Source: Thermoguttaceae bacterium (GTDB lineage Bacteria > Planctomycetota > Planctomycetia > Pirellulales > Thermoguttaceae). From it: DNA of 58,782 nt. The stretch covers positions 1 through 58,782 of the forward strand of contig JARKPK010000081.1 of assembly GCA_029975295.1 (NCBI GenBank). The letters are read 5' to 3'. The position numbers and the translations under genes are program-made. This document shows, in pieces, positions 43,435-52,277 of the stretch (the first letter of the stretch is position 1; each line of letters opens with the position of its first letter). The notes under the pieces were generated by a model, which had not been told where the DNA came from, did no database searches, and was given only the letters and a program-made list of their open reading frames with translations.

Positions 43435-45657
43435 TTAGCGGGGCCGCCACCGATAAAGAACGTTCTTCGTGTAGCCATCGTCCTCGATGAACACCAAGTA
43501 TTCACCATCGGGACGGCGATAGACGTTGATGCTATGAACGATGTCTTGCAGAGCGTCCATCGGCACTGCGCCGGTGCGCGTTCCCGTCGGTTGCATGTGC
43601 CCCAAATACTCGCGGCTGCGTTTATCGAACACCATCACTGTGCCTGTAGGAAGACTGCGCGAGGGCAATCGGCCGGCGTACACCACGAAGATATAATCCC
43701 CTTCGACAGCAAAATCGAACGGTTCAAACGATTCGTGCCCGCCCTTGCCGCTTTCGTGCGGCAATACGATTTCCCAACGCAGTTGCCACGGTTGCGTTCG
43801 CCGATCGTAGCACAGCAAGTTCGGACCCATCGGCTTCCAATGCTGGGCCTTGGCTTCCTTAGTCGAGCCGGCCAAGTAAACAAGCCCGTCATCTCGCAAG
43901 TGTTGCACGCGACGGATTTCAGTCAGCGGAGCGGGCATGGGGTGAGCAACCCGATTGGCGAGACGATACACCGTCGTTCCTCGCGGTAATCGCTGCTCCA
44001 GTGGGTGTTCGAAGAGGCCGCCTCGCAACGCCGCCTGCCACACCGTGCCGTTCGGTTCGACATACCACCCCCGACACTCACCCATGGCGACCGCCTCCGA
44101 CTCGCCCGCATCCTTCATGCCGTTTTCGTTAGCATCAACCCAGATCTCCTTCGTGCTGAATTGGGCGCAAAAGACGGCTGCCTCGCCCTCGCGTTCGGGA
44201 TCGAACCGAAACACGTACAGATTCCCGCCGTTCATGTCGGGCACGAACAGATAGGAGCGCTCTCCCAACCGTCGGTGCCATACGCCGCCGATGGCCGCGG
44301 AGCTCAGACGCGGATCGGCGGGAAAGCGATCGGGATTGACCGTCAGAGCCTCGACCGCCCATTGAACCCCGGCCGGGCGAGTCAAGTCGAGGGAGTAGCG
44401 GTGGCGGCATCCGAATAGAACGCTGCCCGCGCTCCCCCGGTCGAAATCGACCGTGTCCAACCATTGAGTGCTCATCACGCGCCAGTTCAGCCGCCCATCC
44501 GGTGCGAAAGATCGGATGATCGTTGTGCCGCCGTGAGTTTTGGCGTATGGCCCGCAAGCAATATAGATGTTGCCCTGTCCGTCGGCCCCAACGCCGATCG
44601 GCGAGACGAAGCGATCGTCGCCGAACCTGCCCGGTAGCGGCCCGGCGAACGCCCCGCCTTCGACGCCGATGGCCCGATCGAGCGTCAGGCCCTGCGCCGT
44701 CTGCCGAAACACGTAAACCTGCCGCCGCCGACCGCCATCGGCCACGAGCAATCGATCGTCGCCGGTCACCGCCACGTCCGTGGGAATCGCCCCGGAGGGC
44801 AACGCCACCTGCACAGGCAGGGGCCTGCCGTCGCTCTCGTAGCAGCGCACCGCCGATTGCGCCGTGTCGATCACCCAAACCCGGCCGCGCGAGTCGGCGG
44901 CGAGTTCGCCGGGAGAAGGGGCTTCCCATTGCCCCAACGGCCGAAGCGATTCATCGAACACGCGCACCCGATTGTCCTCGCACGCCGCGAACACCCGATC
45001 ACGGTGGACGGTCAGCCCGCGGATGCGAACATCGGCCGCAGCGCGAAGCTCGTTCTTGCGTTGGGCGACATTGGCCCGGTCGCGCCGAGCGAGCGTTGTC
45101 CCCAGCACCTTCCCATCGTGTCCGTTGGGCGTCCCCGTCGCAAAGAACACGTATTTTTCGTTGGCCGTGATCGTATCGCCCACCAAGCGATCGATTCCGC
45201 CGCTCTTCCAATGGGCTGACTGCTGGACGATCCGACCGTCTTTGATGACTGCCAGATTGCCGCGATGCTCTTCCCAGCCGACCGTCGTGAACACTGTGCC
45301 GTCGGCAGCAACGAAGATGTCTTGAACATCTTGCGGCACCCAACCGGCATCGCCGCCGGAGAATGTATTGCCGATCCACGAAACAGAGTAGCCCGCCAAC
45401 TCGCCGCGCGGCGCAATGCCCTGCTCAGCGGCAATCGAGCTCACGGCAAACCCGACGGCCAGAACGAACACCAACGCACGGCACCCGGCCCATAAGAGCC
45501 GAGTAGGCCCGTGGGCGTCGTTCCCAGCGATTGGCCGGTCAAATGGGCGACATCCCCGCGACCACACCGACAACGCCGCGCCTAATAGCGCCGCACCGCA
45601 ACGAGGCTCCGAATCAACATCCCAAGCGGCCCATCTTCTCGACGAACAATGCAGCAT
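43435..45657 (-). CDS. Exported beta-propeller (NHL/SMP-30-like) protein with a calcium-binding-type loop
   Basis: A 740-residue protein. ATG 45657 is preferred because GGGGGAGG lies five bases upstream. The signal peptide comes late (LVFVLAVGFAVSSIAAE, about residues 63-80), so a downstream start such as GTG 45567 is possible. The body shows repeated propeller blades (DVRIRGLTVHRDRVFAACED, ELAADSRGRVWVIDT, PTDVAVTGDDRLLVADGG, GVGADGQGNIYIACG). DANENGMKDAGE is a DxNxNGxxDxG calcium-binding-type loop near residue 500. Typical planctomycete secreted propeller; ligand or enzymatic activity unknown. Confidence 0.75.
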   Translation of the reverse strand: MLHCSSRRWAAWDVDSEPRCGAALLGAALSVWSRGCRPFDRPIAGNDAHGPTRLLWAGCRALVFVLAVGFAVSSIAAEQGIAPRGELAGYSVSWIGNTFSGGDAGWVPQDVQDIFVAADGTVFTTVGWEEHRGNLAVIKDGRIVQQSAHWKSGGIDRLVGDTITANEKYVFFATGTPNGHDGKVLGTTLARRDRANVAQRKNELRAAADVRIRGLTVHRDRVFAACEDNRVRVFDESLRPLGQWEAPSPGELAADSRGRVWVIDTAQSAVRCYESDGRPLPVQVALPSGAIPTDVAVTGDDRLLVADGGRRRQVYVFRQTAQGLTLDRAIGVEGGAFAGPLPGRFGDDRFVSPIGVGADGQGNIYIACGPYAKTHGGTTIIRSFAPDGRLNWRVMSTQWLDTVDFDRGSAGSVLFGCRHRYSLDLTRPAGVQWAVEALTVNPDRFPADPRLSSAAIGGVWHRRLGERSYLFVPDMNGGNLYVFRFDPEREGEAAVFCAQFSTKEIWVDANENGMKDAGESEAVAMGECRGWYVEPNGTVWQAALRGGLFEHPLEQRLPRGTTVYRLANRVAHPMPAPLTEIRRVQHLRDDGLVYLAGSTKEAKAQHWKPMGPNLLCYDRRTQPWQLRWEIVLPHESGKGGHESFEPFDFAVEGDYIFVVYAGRLPSRSLPTGTVMVFDKRSREYLGHMQPTGTRTGAVPMDALQDIVHSINVYRRPDGEYLVFIEDDGYTKNVLYRWRPR

Positions 45658-46084
45658 CGCAACCTCCCCCAGTTCCAAATGCCGAACAATCGCCCCCCAC
45701 TCAAGAGGCAATCGACGCCCATTATGCTACCCGGAAATCATCGCCGTTGGTACAAGAGCCAGATATCGATCGCCGCGAGAAAGTCCAACAGGAATCGCCC
45801 AAGCCTTTCGAGCGAGATGCGAAATGTTTTGTCGTCCTGCTTCCAAGTCTGCCGGCCGCCGGGCCGAAACACCGGGTTCTGTGCTGGTCGTGGCGAGGCG
45901 GCACGGACGGCAATGCAATGCAAACGCTCTTTTCGAGGGGCAGCTTCTGGGCAACGGCCTTCGAGCCGGCAGGAGACCGTCGGGAAGCTTTCTTCACGGC
46001 TGAGCCAGATCGATCCCCGCCGTCTTCACGGAACCGATCAGCAACCAATCGCTCGTCCAACGAATCGGTTTGCGTCCGGCGGGC
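45658..46084 (-). other. Intergenic region with possible gene remnant
   Basis: About 425 bp between two minus-strand genes. A 61-codon frame ending at 45738 (minus) contains a protein-like stretch (SLERLGRFLLDFLAAIDIWL), which might be the end of a decayed membrane protein gene, but there is no matching upstream part. No promoter was recognised with confidence. Confidence 0.3.
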
Positions 46085-47161
46085 CTATTGCGACCGCCCC
46101 AACCAATTGCGAATGCCGCTCAGGATGCGATTGACCCGATGGGCGGGCTTGCGCAGCCACGACGAGCGAAGCCAATCGCGCGTGCGAAGCCATCCGCGCC
46201 ACAAAGCCGCTCTGCCCAGTCGAAAATCGACCGCGCCTTCAGCGACGGCGCATGAGCCGTTGGCCAGCTTCGTCTTGTACGCAGATTCTCCCTTGCCCAT
46301 GTCGATCCGTTTCAGGCCGACCGATTCGCCCCGGTCGATCAGCTCGTAATAGAGCATCAAACCGGGCGAGTAACGGGCGAAGTCGGTGTCGTACACCGGG
46401 AACATCGAGTGCAACACTTGCCCCGATCGCAACCCGTAATGGATCGCGGCAACGCGATCGCCGAAGTAAACCACCGACATCAATGCCCGAAAAACATCAT
46501 CTGCTGGTTCCAACAACCGCTTCAGCAGCGGCTCGACCCACGGCAACTGAAACACACTGGCGACGCCTGTCCGGCGGCATTGCTGGTCTTTCCAGCGGAT
46601 CAGAAGATCGAGTACGGCCGGATCCCGGCAATCCATATCGAAACGGGGAGCGGCAATCTCGCGGGTCACTCGGCGGGTCCGGCGCTGCGTTTCGCTAAGC
46701 TGATGCGTGGCGGCCTTATCGAGGCGGCAGCGATACGATTCGATTCCGCCCGAAACGTCGATCCAAGGCGATTCGGCGCGAAGCAAAACGTACGGTTCAA
46801 ACCCGCGCTGCGTGGTCGGAAGATGATCGAACCGCCATGCGAGCAGGCCGCAGCCGCGAATCAACTCGCCCATGTCCCAAGCAACACCGGAGCGAGAAAC
46901 GAGTCCCTCGAAGCCGCTCAGTTGCAGCCCCAAGGGAACAGCAAGGCGAGCGCCGGTGCGATGATACGGAAAGAACCCCAGCGGCTGTCCATCCTCTTCG
47001 AGAACGCCCACTTCAACATCGCCCCGAACCGCGTCCATGGCTAGGGCGAACTCGGGACGAAAGAAGGGGCTGTCCAACGAGGGCTCAGTCTCTTGGATGG
47101 CCGCCCAGGCCGACAGAAGCTCGCGGCTCAGCTCGGCGGGACGCACGACTCGAACTTGCAT
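46085..47161 (-). CDS. GNAT-type acyltransferase (CelD/BioF2-like)
   Basis: A 358-residue cytosolic protein of the CelD/BioF2 (PF13480-type) GNAT group. It starts at ATG 47161. The N-terminal half has SLDSPFFRPEFALAMDAVRG and the GFFPYHR strand. The C-terminal acetyltransferase half has VYFGDRVAAIHYGLRSGQVL, MFPVYDTDFARYSPGLMLYY and IDMGKGESAYKTKLANGSC. These proteins attach acyl or aminoacyl groups, often in exopolysaccharide or cell-wall synthesis. No glycosyltransferases are nearby, so the role is open. Confidence 0.82.
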   Translation of the reverse strand: MQVRVVRPAELSRELLSAWAAIQETEPSLDSPFFRPEFALAMDAVRGDVEVGVLEEDGQPLGFFPYHRTGARLAVPLGLQLSGFEGLVSRSGVAWDMGELIRGCGLLAWRFDHLPTTQRGFEPYVLLRAESPWIDVSGGIESYRCRLDKAATHQLSETQRRTRRVTREIAAPRFDMDCRDPAVLDLLIRWKDQQCRRTGVASVFQLPWVEPLLKRLLEPADDVFRALMSVVYFGDRVAAIHYGLRSGQVLHSMFPVYDTDFARYSPGLMLYYELIDRGESVGLKRIDMGKGESAYKTKLANGSCAVAEGAVDFRLGRAALWRGWLRTRDWLRSSWLRKPAHRVNRILSGIRNWLGRSQ

Positions 47162-47725
47162 AAGCTGCGAACTGCTGGCAACACGCCTCGCTGCGGACGC
47201 TCTCCGCAGCGCCCCACTCGCTCGGCAAACATGAAACGAACAACTGCGAACGCGTCTGCGAACTGACCAACGAACTCGCGCACCGCGATGCCCGACAGAA
47301 CTTCGGCCGGAAGCGAAAACGCCGTCCTCCTATAGAACGAGCGTAAACCCGCAACTCGGGGCAGTCAAGCCGTTTGGCCGCCGCCTCGCTCAAGGCGAAT
47401 CGAGCCTGCAAGCGAGCGGACGAACCAGGCTGACGCAGAAACAACTCGGGCAGAGCAGAAATATTGCGGGCGGAAAAAATGCGATGGGCCGCCAATTCAA
47501 AGGCCGCAGTTCGGCCGAGAATCGACTGCCGCCTGCGCCAAACCGCGATCAGGGCCGGACGGAGACTGGCGCGACCGCGCATCCGGGTTCCGCGTTGCCG
47601 ACAAGCGTCTGGTCAAACTGAAAAAAACGATTGACCAAGCGCCGCGAGCCCGCTAGCTTCATGGTTGTTCAATCGGTGCGAAGGGACGGCAACGCCGGCT
47701 TTCTATCGGTAAGAAAGGGATTGCC
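47162..47725 (+). other. Intergenic region with a hairpin/operator-like repeat before the ceramidase-like gene
   Basis: About 560 bp without a supported gene. An inverted repeat pairs 47605-47616 (GCGTCTGGTCAA) with 47631-47642 (TTGACCAAGCGC), 11 of 12 positions, around an A-rich 14-base loop. The right arm contains TTGACC (47631-47636), which with TAGCTT at 47654-47659 (17-base spacer) could be a weak promoter overlapping an operator. AAAGGGA before 47726 is the ribosome-binding site of the next gene. Confidence 0.35.
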
Positions 47726-49102
47726 ATGAGCCGAATCATGGGTTGTCGGTATTTGATTGTTGCTATGTTGCTGATTGCCGGTGGAGTTGCTTCGGCAACC
47801 CACGCGGCCGACGGATTGAAGGTGGGCGTCGGCCGCACGGTCATCACGCCGAAAGAACCGATTTGGATGTCGGGCTACGCCTCGCGCAACCGGCCTTCTG
47901 AAGGAGTGCTGCACGATCTTTGGGCAAAGGCGTTGGCGTTTGAGGATGCCCAGGGCGGCCGCGCGGTGATCGTCACGACCGACATCATCGGCCTGCCCCG
48001 CGAACTGGCCGAAGAGGTGGCCGCGAAACTGAACGCCAAGCACGGGCTGGCGCGGTCGCAGATTGTGCTGAACTCATCGCACACGCACTCCGGTCCGGTC
48101 GTTTGGCCGAACTTGAAAACCATGTTCTTCTTCGGGCCCGAAGACAACGACCGGCTCGAACGGTACGGCAAGAAATTGGCCGAGGACTTGATTCGGACTG
48201 TTGACGCGGCGCTGGCCGATCTTGCGCCGGCCAAGGTTTCTTTGGGCCGCGGCGCCGTCAAGTTTGCCGTCAACCGCCGCGAGCCCACGCCGCAAGGAGT
48301 CCGCTTGGGCGTGAACCCGGACGGGCCCGTCGATCACAATGTGCCGGTAATCAAAGTGGCTTCGCCCGAGGGAACGCTGCGGGCCGTGCTTTTCGCTTAC
48401 GCTTGCCACAACACGACTCTTGGCGGCGACATCTACCAGATCAACGGCGACTATGCGGGTTTCGCCGCGATCGAATTGGAAAAGGCCCTGCCCGGCGCCA
48501 CGGCCATGTTCGCCAGCCTATGCGGCGCCGATCAGAACCCGCATCCGCGGGGCAAGATCGAATGGGCGGAGCAGCATGGTCGAACGCTGGCCGACGAAGT
48601 CCGCCGAGTCCTCGGCGGCGAGATGCGCCCGGTTGGCGGCCCGATCCGTTCCGCCTTCGAGACGACCGAATTGCAGTTCGCGCCGCACGATCGCGCCACG
48701 TTCGAGAAAGACTCCGAAAGCCCGGACAAATACCGCCAGGCGCGCGCCAAGCTCATGCTGGCCGCCTACGACGCGGGCAAGCCGGTCCGCTCGATGACCT
48801 ATCCGGTGCAAGCCGTCCGTTTCGGCAGCGATTTGACGTTGGTGGCCCTGGCCGGCGAGGTCACCGTCGAATACGCCCTGCGGCTGAAGCGCGAGTACCC
48901 CAACGAGAACCTGGTTGTGATGGGTTTCTGCAACGAAGTGCCGTGCTATATTCCGTCGCTAAACGTACTCAAGGGCGGCGGCTACGAACCGGTTGCCAGC
49001 ATGATCTACTACGGCAAACCCGGGCCGCTGGCCGAGAACGTGGAAGAAACCATCGTCGCCGCATGCCGCAAGGCGCTGAAGGTCACCGGCGCCGAGCCGT
49101 AA
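47726..49102 (+). CDS. Exported neutral/alkaline non-lysosomal ceramidase-like protein
   Basis: A 458-residue exported protein with a signal peptide (YLIVAMLLIAGGVASATHAA, to about residue 28). It matches the N-terminal catalytic domain of neutral ceramidases: VGVGRTVITPKEPIWMSGYA, VIVTTDIIGLPRELAEEV, and the zinc-binding block SSHTHSGPVVW. Further: FAYACHNTTLGGDIYQINGD and SLCGADQNPHPRG. It lacks the C-terminal Ig-like domain of the Pseudomonas and human enzymes and is shorter (about 650-760 there). In planctomycetes such proteins are frequent and their substrates are untested, so hydrolysis of ceramide is not assured. Confidence 0.85.
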   Translation: MSRIMGCRYLIVAMLLIAGGVASATHAADGLKVGVGRTVITPKEPIWMSGYASRNRPSEGVLHDLWAKALAFEDAQGGRAVIVTTDIIGLPRELAEEVAAKLNAKHGLARSQIVLNSSHTHSGPVVWPNLKTMFFFGPEDNDRLERYGKKLAEDLIRTVDAALADLAPAKVSLGRGAVKFAVNRREPTPQGVRLGVNPDGPVDHNVPVIKVASPEGTLRAVLFAYACHNTTLGGDIYQINGDYAGFAAIELEKALPGATAMFASLCGADQNPHPRGKIEWAEQHGRTLADEVRRVLGGEMRPVGGPIRSAFETTELQFAPHDRATFEKDSESPDKYRQARAKLMLAAYDAGKPVRSMTYPVQAVRFGSDLTLVALAGEVTVEYALRLKREYPNENLVVMGFCNEVPCYIPSLNVLKGGGYEPVASMIYYGKPGPLAENVEETIVAACRKALKVTGAEP

Positions 49103-49256
49103 GAGGGCGTGGCCGATTCCGAGCGGGTGGCGCGAACGCAGCCGAGGGGCGGCCGCGTTCGCGCCGGCAAGCGCCGCGCCATGGTCTTCCTGCCGACAAA
49201 ATCGCCGCAACTGCGAGAACGCCGTTGATATGGCGATTCAACCGCGATCAGCGAGG

Positions 49257-50501
49257 CTACTTCTCCACGCCAACAGCAATCATGTCCATGGTGATCGTCC
49301 GGCCGGCTTGGCCCACGCCGTGCACAGTGACCTTTGAGGCCGCAGGCGGGCGAGCGGGGTCGAAGAACTCGGGGCGCACCTTGTTCAGCGCATGGCCGGC
49401 GTTATCGGCCGATACGTAATAGGTCGCCTTGGCCAGATGTCCCATATCGCTTCCTGCCGCGGTCAAAATCTCTTGCAATTGGCGAAACACATCTCGCGTT
49501 TGCGCGCCGATCGTCCCTTCGATTCGCGGCGACAGGCCCGCGATAAACACCTGCCGCGGCGCACGCACCAGCGCCACGCGGCTGAAGCCCGGCGACGGCC
49601 GGAAACCTTCTGGGGTGAAGTATTCCAGATGCCCGCCGGGCTTGGCTTCGGGCGGCAACTGCGCAACCAGTTCGATTTCCACCGGCACCGAGGCGATCCA
49701 CTCGACAAACACGACCGGCGGCGCAAGCCGGTTCGGAAAAACCTTCTTGATCTCGCGGAGAACCGCATCGGCAGACGAGGCGGGCGAGAGAAAGACCTTG
49801 ATCTGCACGACGTCGGCCGGCGAGAGCCCCAGTTGTGCAAGTGTTTGCGAGAGGACAGCGAGCGCGTTTTCGACGGCCGACGTGGTGAGTCCGCCTGCCG
49901 CCGGCACGCCCGAAAGATAAGCAACGCTGCCGGGCGGCAAAACGGCCGCGTCGGCGCAAGGCTGCTCGCCGGGCGCAACCGGGAAGTCCCCGGCGACCCG
50001 CGATTTCAGAAGGGCGACAGCCGGGCCCTTGTCTGCCGCCAGGGCGATGGCATCGACGGCCGCCAACGCCTTGCGGTGCGGCAGCGGTGTCAGGACGATA
50101 GTGACCGCAGGCCGCACCGCCGGATCGACGCGCCCGCGCAACTGCTCAACGACACAACCGGCAGTCTCATGCGACAGCGCGTAGATGTGCAACCGAACCA
50201 ACTTGTCGAGGCCCGAACCTGCTGCCCCCAACACCGTTTCCAGGTTGGTCAAAAGCTGCTCCGATTGCTTCTCGGCGGAGCCTTCGCCAACCAGTGATCC
50301 ATCGCTGTCCGTCGGAAAAAGCTGCCGTGTGAACACCAACGGCGCTCGCTCGACAACGACCGCCTGTGACAACCCCGCCGGGGCGCCGAGCGGCAGATAG
50401 CGAATCGAGGCCCCGGCCGCGCCTTCTGCGCCCCAGGCCGCTGCCGCCCCAAACACACTCAATGTTAACAGGGCAGCCCCCGCCATAGCTCGCCGTGTCA
50501 T
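49257..50501 (-). CDS. Exported protein with three RidA (YjgF/YER057c/UK114) domains
   Basis: A 414-residue protein; AGGAGG seven bases upstream supports ATG 50501. MTRRAMAGAALLTLSVFGAA gives a signal peptide (Tat-like RR, or Sec). Three RidA-like repeats follow: about 33-155 (VVVERAPLVFTRQLFPTDSD, TNLETVLGAAGSGLDKLVRL, RPAVTIVLTPLPHR), 165-300 (GSVAYLSGVPAAGG, VVQIKVFLSP) and 310-414 (QVFIAGLSPRIEG, VFRQLQEILTAAGSDMGHLA). RidA hydrolyses reactive enamine/imine intermediates released by PLP enzymes. Only the first repeat keeps an Arg at the catalytic position (Arg130). It is the last gene of a row of exported proteins including two PLP aminotransferases. Confidence 0.82.
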   Translation of the reverse strand: MTRRAMAGAALLTLSVFGAAAAWGAEGAAGASIRYLPLGAPAGLSQAVVVERAPLVFTRQLFPTDSDGSLVGEGSAEKQSEQLLTNLETVLGAAGSGLDKLVRLHIYALSHETAGCVVEQLRGRVDPAVRPAVTIVLTPLPHRKALAAVDAIALAADKGPAVALLKSRVAGDFPVAPGEQPCADAAVLPPGSVAYLSGVPAAGGLTTSAVENALAVLSQTLAQLGLSPADVVQIKVFLSPASSADAVLREIKKVFPNRLAPPVVFVEWIASVPVEIELVAQLPPEAKPGGHLEYFTPEGFRPSPGFSRVALVRAPRQVFIAGLSPRIEGTIGAQTRDVFRQLQEILTAAGSDMGHLAKATYYVSADNAGHALNKVRPEFFDPARPPAASKVTVHGVGQAGRTITMDMIAVGVEK

Positions 50502-50745
50502 GGATGTCCTCCTGCTTGGAATACGCGGTGGGGTGGCCATTTCTCGATCACAAAAACAGAACCATGCCATTCCGCAGCGCGCATCTGCGCGCAAGAGCCG
50601 GTCTCCGGCTCATCGGCCATATTGCATTCGGATCAGGCTCCCGCTAACGGAATCGCCGTGAAACGGGCGGCCGTCCCGTCGCTGGCAACGCGCCATCGGT
50701 TGCCTCGCTATGCTGTCCGCTGTTCTCGCTATTGCACGGATACAG

Positions 50746-52176
50746 TCAGAGCGACTCAGGCACTTCGTAGCCTTTGCGTTTCGGGCAGTCGAGATGCTCA
50801 TTGGCTTCGTCGTCGCCCGGAAAGAATTCTTTGACCGGATCCCAGCGGAGACGGCGTCCGAGCCTGCGAGCGATGTTTCCCAAGTGGCACAAACTCGCTA
50901 TGCGGTGGCCGCTCTCGACCGTCATGATCGGATCTTTCCGCGACCGGACGCACGCAAAGAAGTTGGCCATGTGATCGTCGCTCTCGTACACTCGTACCGC
51001 ATGGGCCGGAAGCGGATCTTCGTCGAGTCCCTTCGGCTCGCAAACATATCCTTCGCGAAAGATCGTGATGCGCCCCTTATCGCCGATGAACATCCCGCCG
51101 CCGCCCAGCCGGTCGTCGATGCCCGCAAGTTTCAACACCACTCCGTTGGCAAACCGGTAGTGGATGATCGTCTTGCTGCACGCGGCATCGCCGCGGTCGC
51201 GGGTTTCGGGGCGGTCGTAAACCACCGTGGGGAGTTTCTCCGCGGGCTCGACCCAGATTTCAACCGGGCCCGTGTCGTCCGTGTCCAAAGCCCATTGCAC
51301 CATGCTCAGGCCGTGGCAGCCCCAGTTGGGCAACTCGCCTCCGGAATAGGGCCGAAACGACATCCAGCCCGGTCCGACGGCGTAGCGCTCGGCCGGCTCG
51401 GCCGGATAGTCTTCGCGGTTGTAGGGAATCCGCGACAGGTAAAGATCCGTATGGTAGGGAACGATCTCATTCGGGCCGCACCAGCGGTCCCAATCGAGTC
51501 CGTCGGGAATAGGTTGGGCCGGAAAGTCGCACTCGAAGGCGCTGGGATAGTTGTACCCGATGACCGTATGCACCTTGCCGATTCGCCCGTTGCGGATCAG
51601 TTCGACGGCTTTTCGCGTGGCCGGATGCGATCGCTGCTGCTCGCCCGTTTGAAACACGCGTTTGTACTTGCGCACGGCCGCAACCATCGCCTGTCCCTCC
51701 CGAATCGTATGGCTGAGCGGTTGTTCGCCGTAGATGTCTTTGCCGGCCTGTGCGGCATGAATGCACGGCAGGTAGTGCCAGTGCTCGGGGGTGGCGTAGA
51801 TGACCGCGTCGACGTCCTTGCGGTCCAGTAGCCGCCGATAGTCTTGGAAGGCGGGACACTTGTATCGCTCGCCCCATTGCTCGGCCCGTTTCCGGTAGAG
51901 GTCGGCCACGGCGACGATGCGGACATCGTTGGGCAAGTTGCCTTGGCCTCCCTTGCCGGTAACAAGCTGTCCGTTCCGCCTTCCGCAGCCGATGATGCCC
52001 ACGGTGATTTGGTCGTTCGGCCCCGGAATCCGCCCGGCCGATTGCGGCGCGCGGCCGATGTTGTCCGGTTGCGCCGTTGCTCGCCGCGATGAGATGAAGA
52101 TCGGCAGGCTCAGCCCTGCCGCAGCGCTCAGCCCCCGTCCGAGCAGATGCCGTCGCGAAATTCTCTTGGCGGTCAT
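50746..52176 (-). CDS. Tat-exported Gfo/Idh/MocA family protein with EQP in place of EKP
   Basis: A 476-residue protein with a twin-arginine signal (ISRRHLLGRGLSAAAGLSLP). The Rossmann fold has ITVGIIGCGRRNGQLV (57-72). The family motif reads YGEQPLSHT: Glu151-Gln152-Pro153, where the usual lysine (EKP), which takes part in hydride-transfer chemistry, is replaced by Gln. The codon is CAA, one base from AAA. The C-terminal domain has YSGGELPNWGCHGLSMVQWA and HRIASLCHLGNIARRLGRRL. Located between DegT and RidA genes of the same strand (gaps 101 and 244 bases). It may bind a sugar and NAD without normal dehydrogenase activity, or use another residue. Confidence 0.87.
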   Translation of the reverse strand: MTAKRISRRHLLGRGLSAAAGLSLPIFISSRRATAQPDNIGRAPQSAGRIPGPNDQITVGIIGCGRRNGQLVTGKGGQGNLPNDVRIVAVADLYRKRAEQWGERYKCPAFQDYRRLLDRKDVDAVIYATPEHWHYLPCIHAAQAGKDIYGEQPLSHTIREGQAMVAAVRKYKRVFQTGEQQRSHPATRKAVELIRNGRIGKVHTVIGYNYPSAFECDFPAQPIPDGLDWDRWCGPNEIVPYHTDLYLSRIPYNREDYPAEPAERYAVGPGWMSFRPYSGGELPNWGCHGLSMVQWALDTDDTGPVEIWVEPAEKLPTVVYDRPETRDRGDAACSKTIIHYRFANGVVLKLAGIDDRLGGGGMFIGDKGRITIFREGYVCEPKGLDEDPLPAHAVRVYESDDHMANFFACVRSRKDPIMTVESGHRIASLCHLGNIARRLGRRLRWDPVKEFFPGDDEANEHLDCPKRKGYEVPESL

Positions 52177-52277
52177 TCGGCCCTACTCCGTTGATCGTGT
52201 GTCCCAGAAAAGCAAAGTTGGATGGCCGGCCAAAGCGAGGCCGGGGTTCGCCGGGGCCCGATGAGCCGCGCTCGGCA

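Noticed and set aside
45738-45923. 61-codon minus-strand frame with a membrane-helix-like stretch
   Set aside because: Could be the decayed end of a gene, but no upstream part or homologue is recognisable; too short to call.
45531-46349. 272-codon plus-strand frame between the propeller and acyltransferase genes
   Set aside because: Low-complexity Pro/Arg/Ser-rich, overlaps the real acyltransferase gene on the other strand, and no motif.
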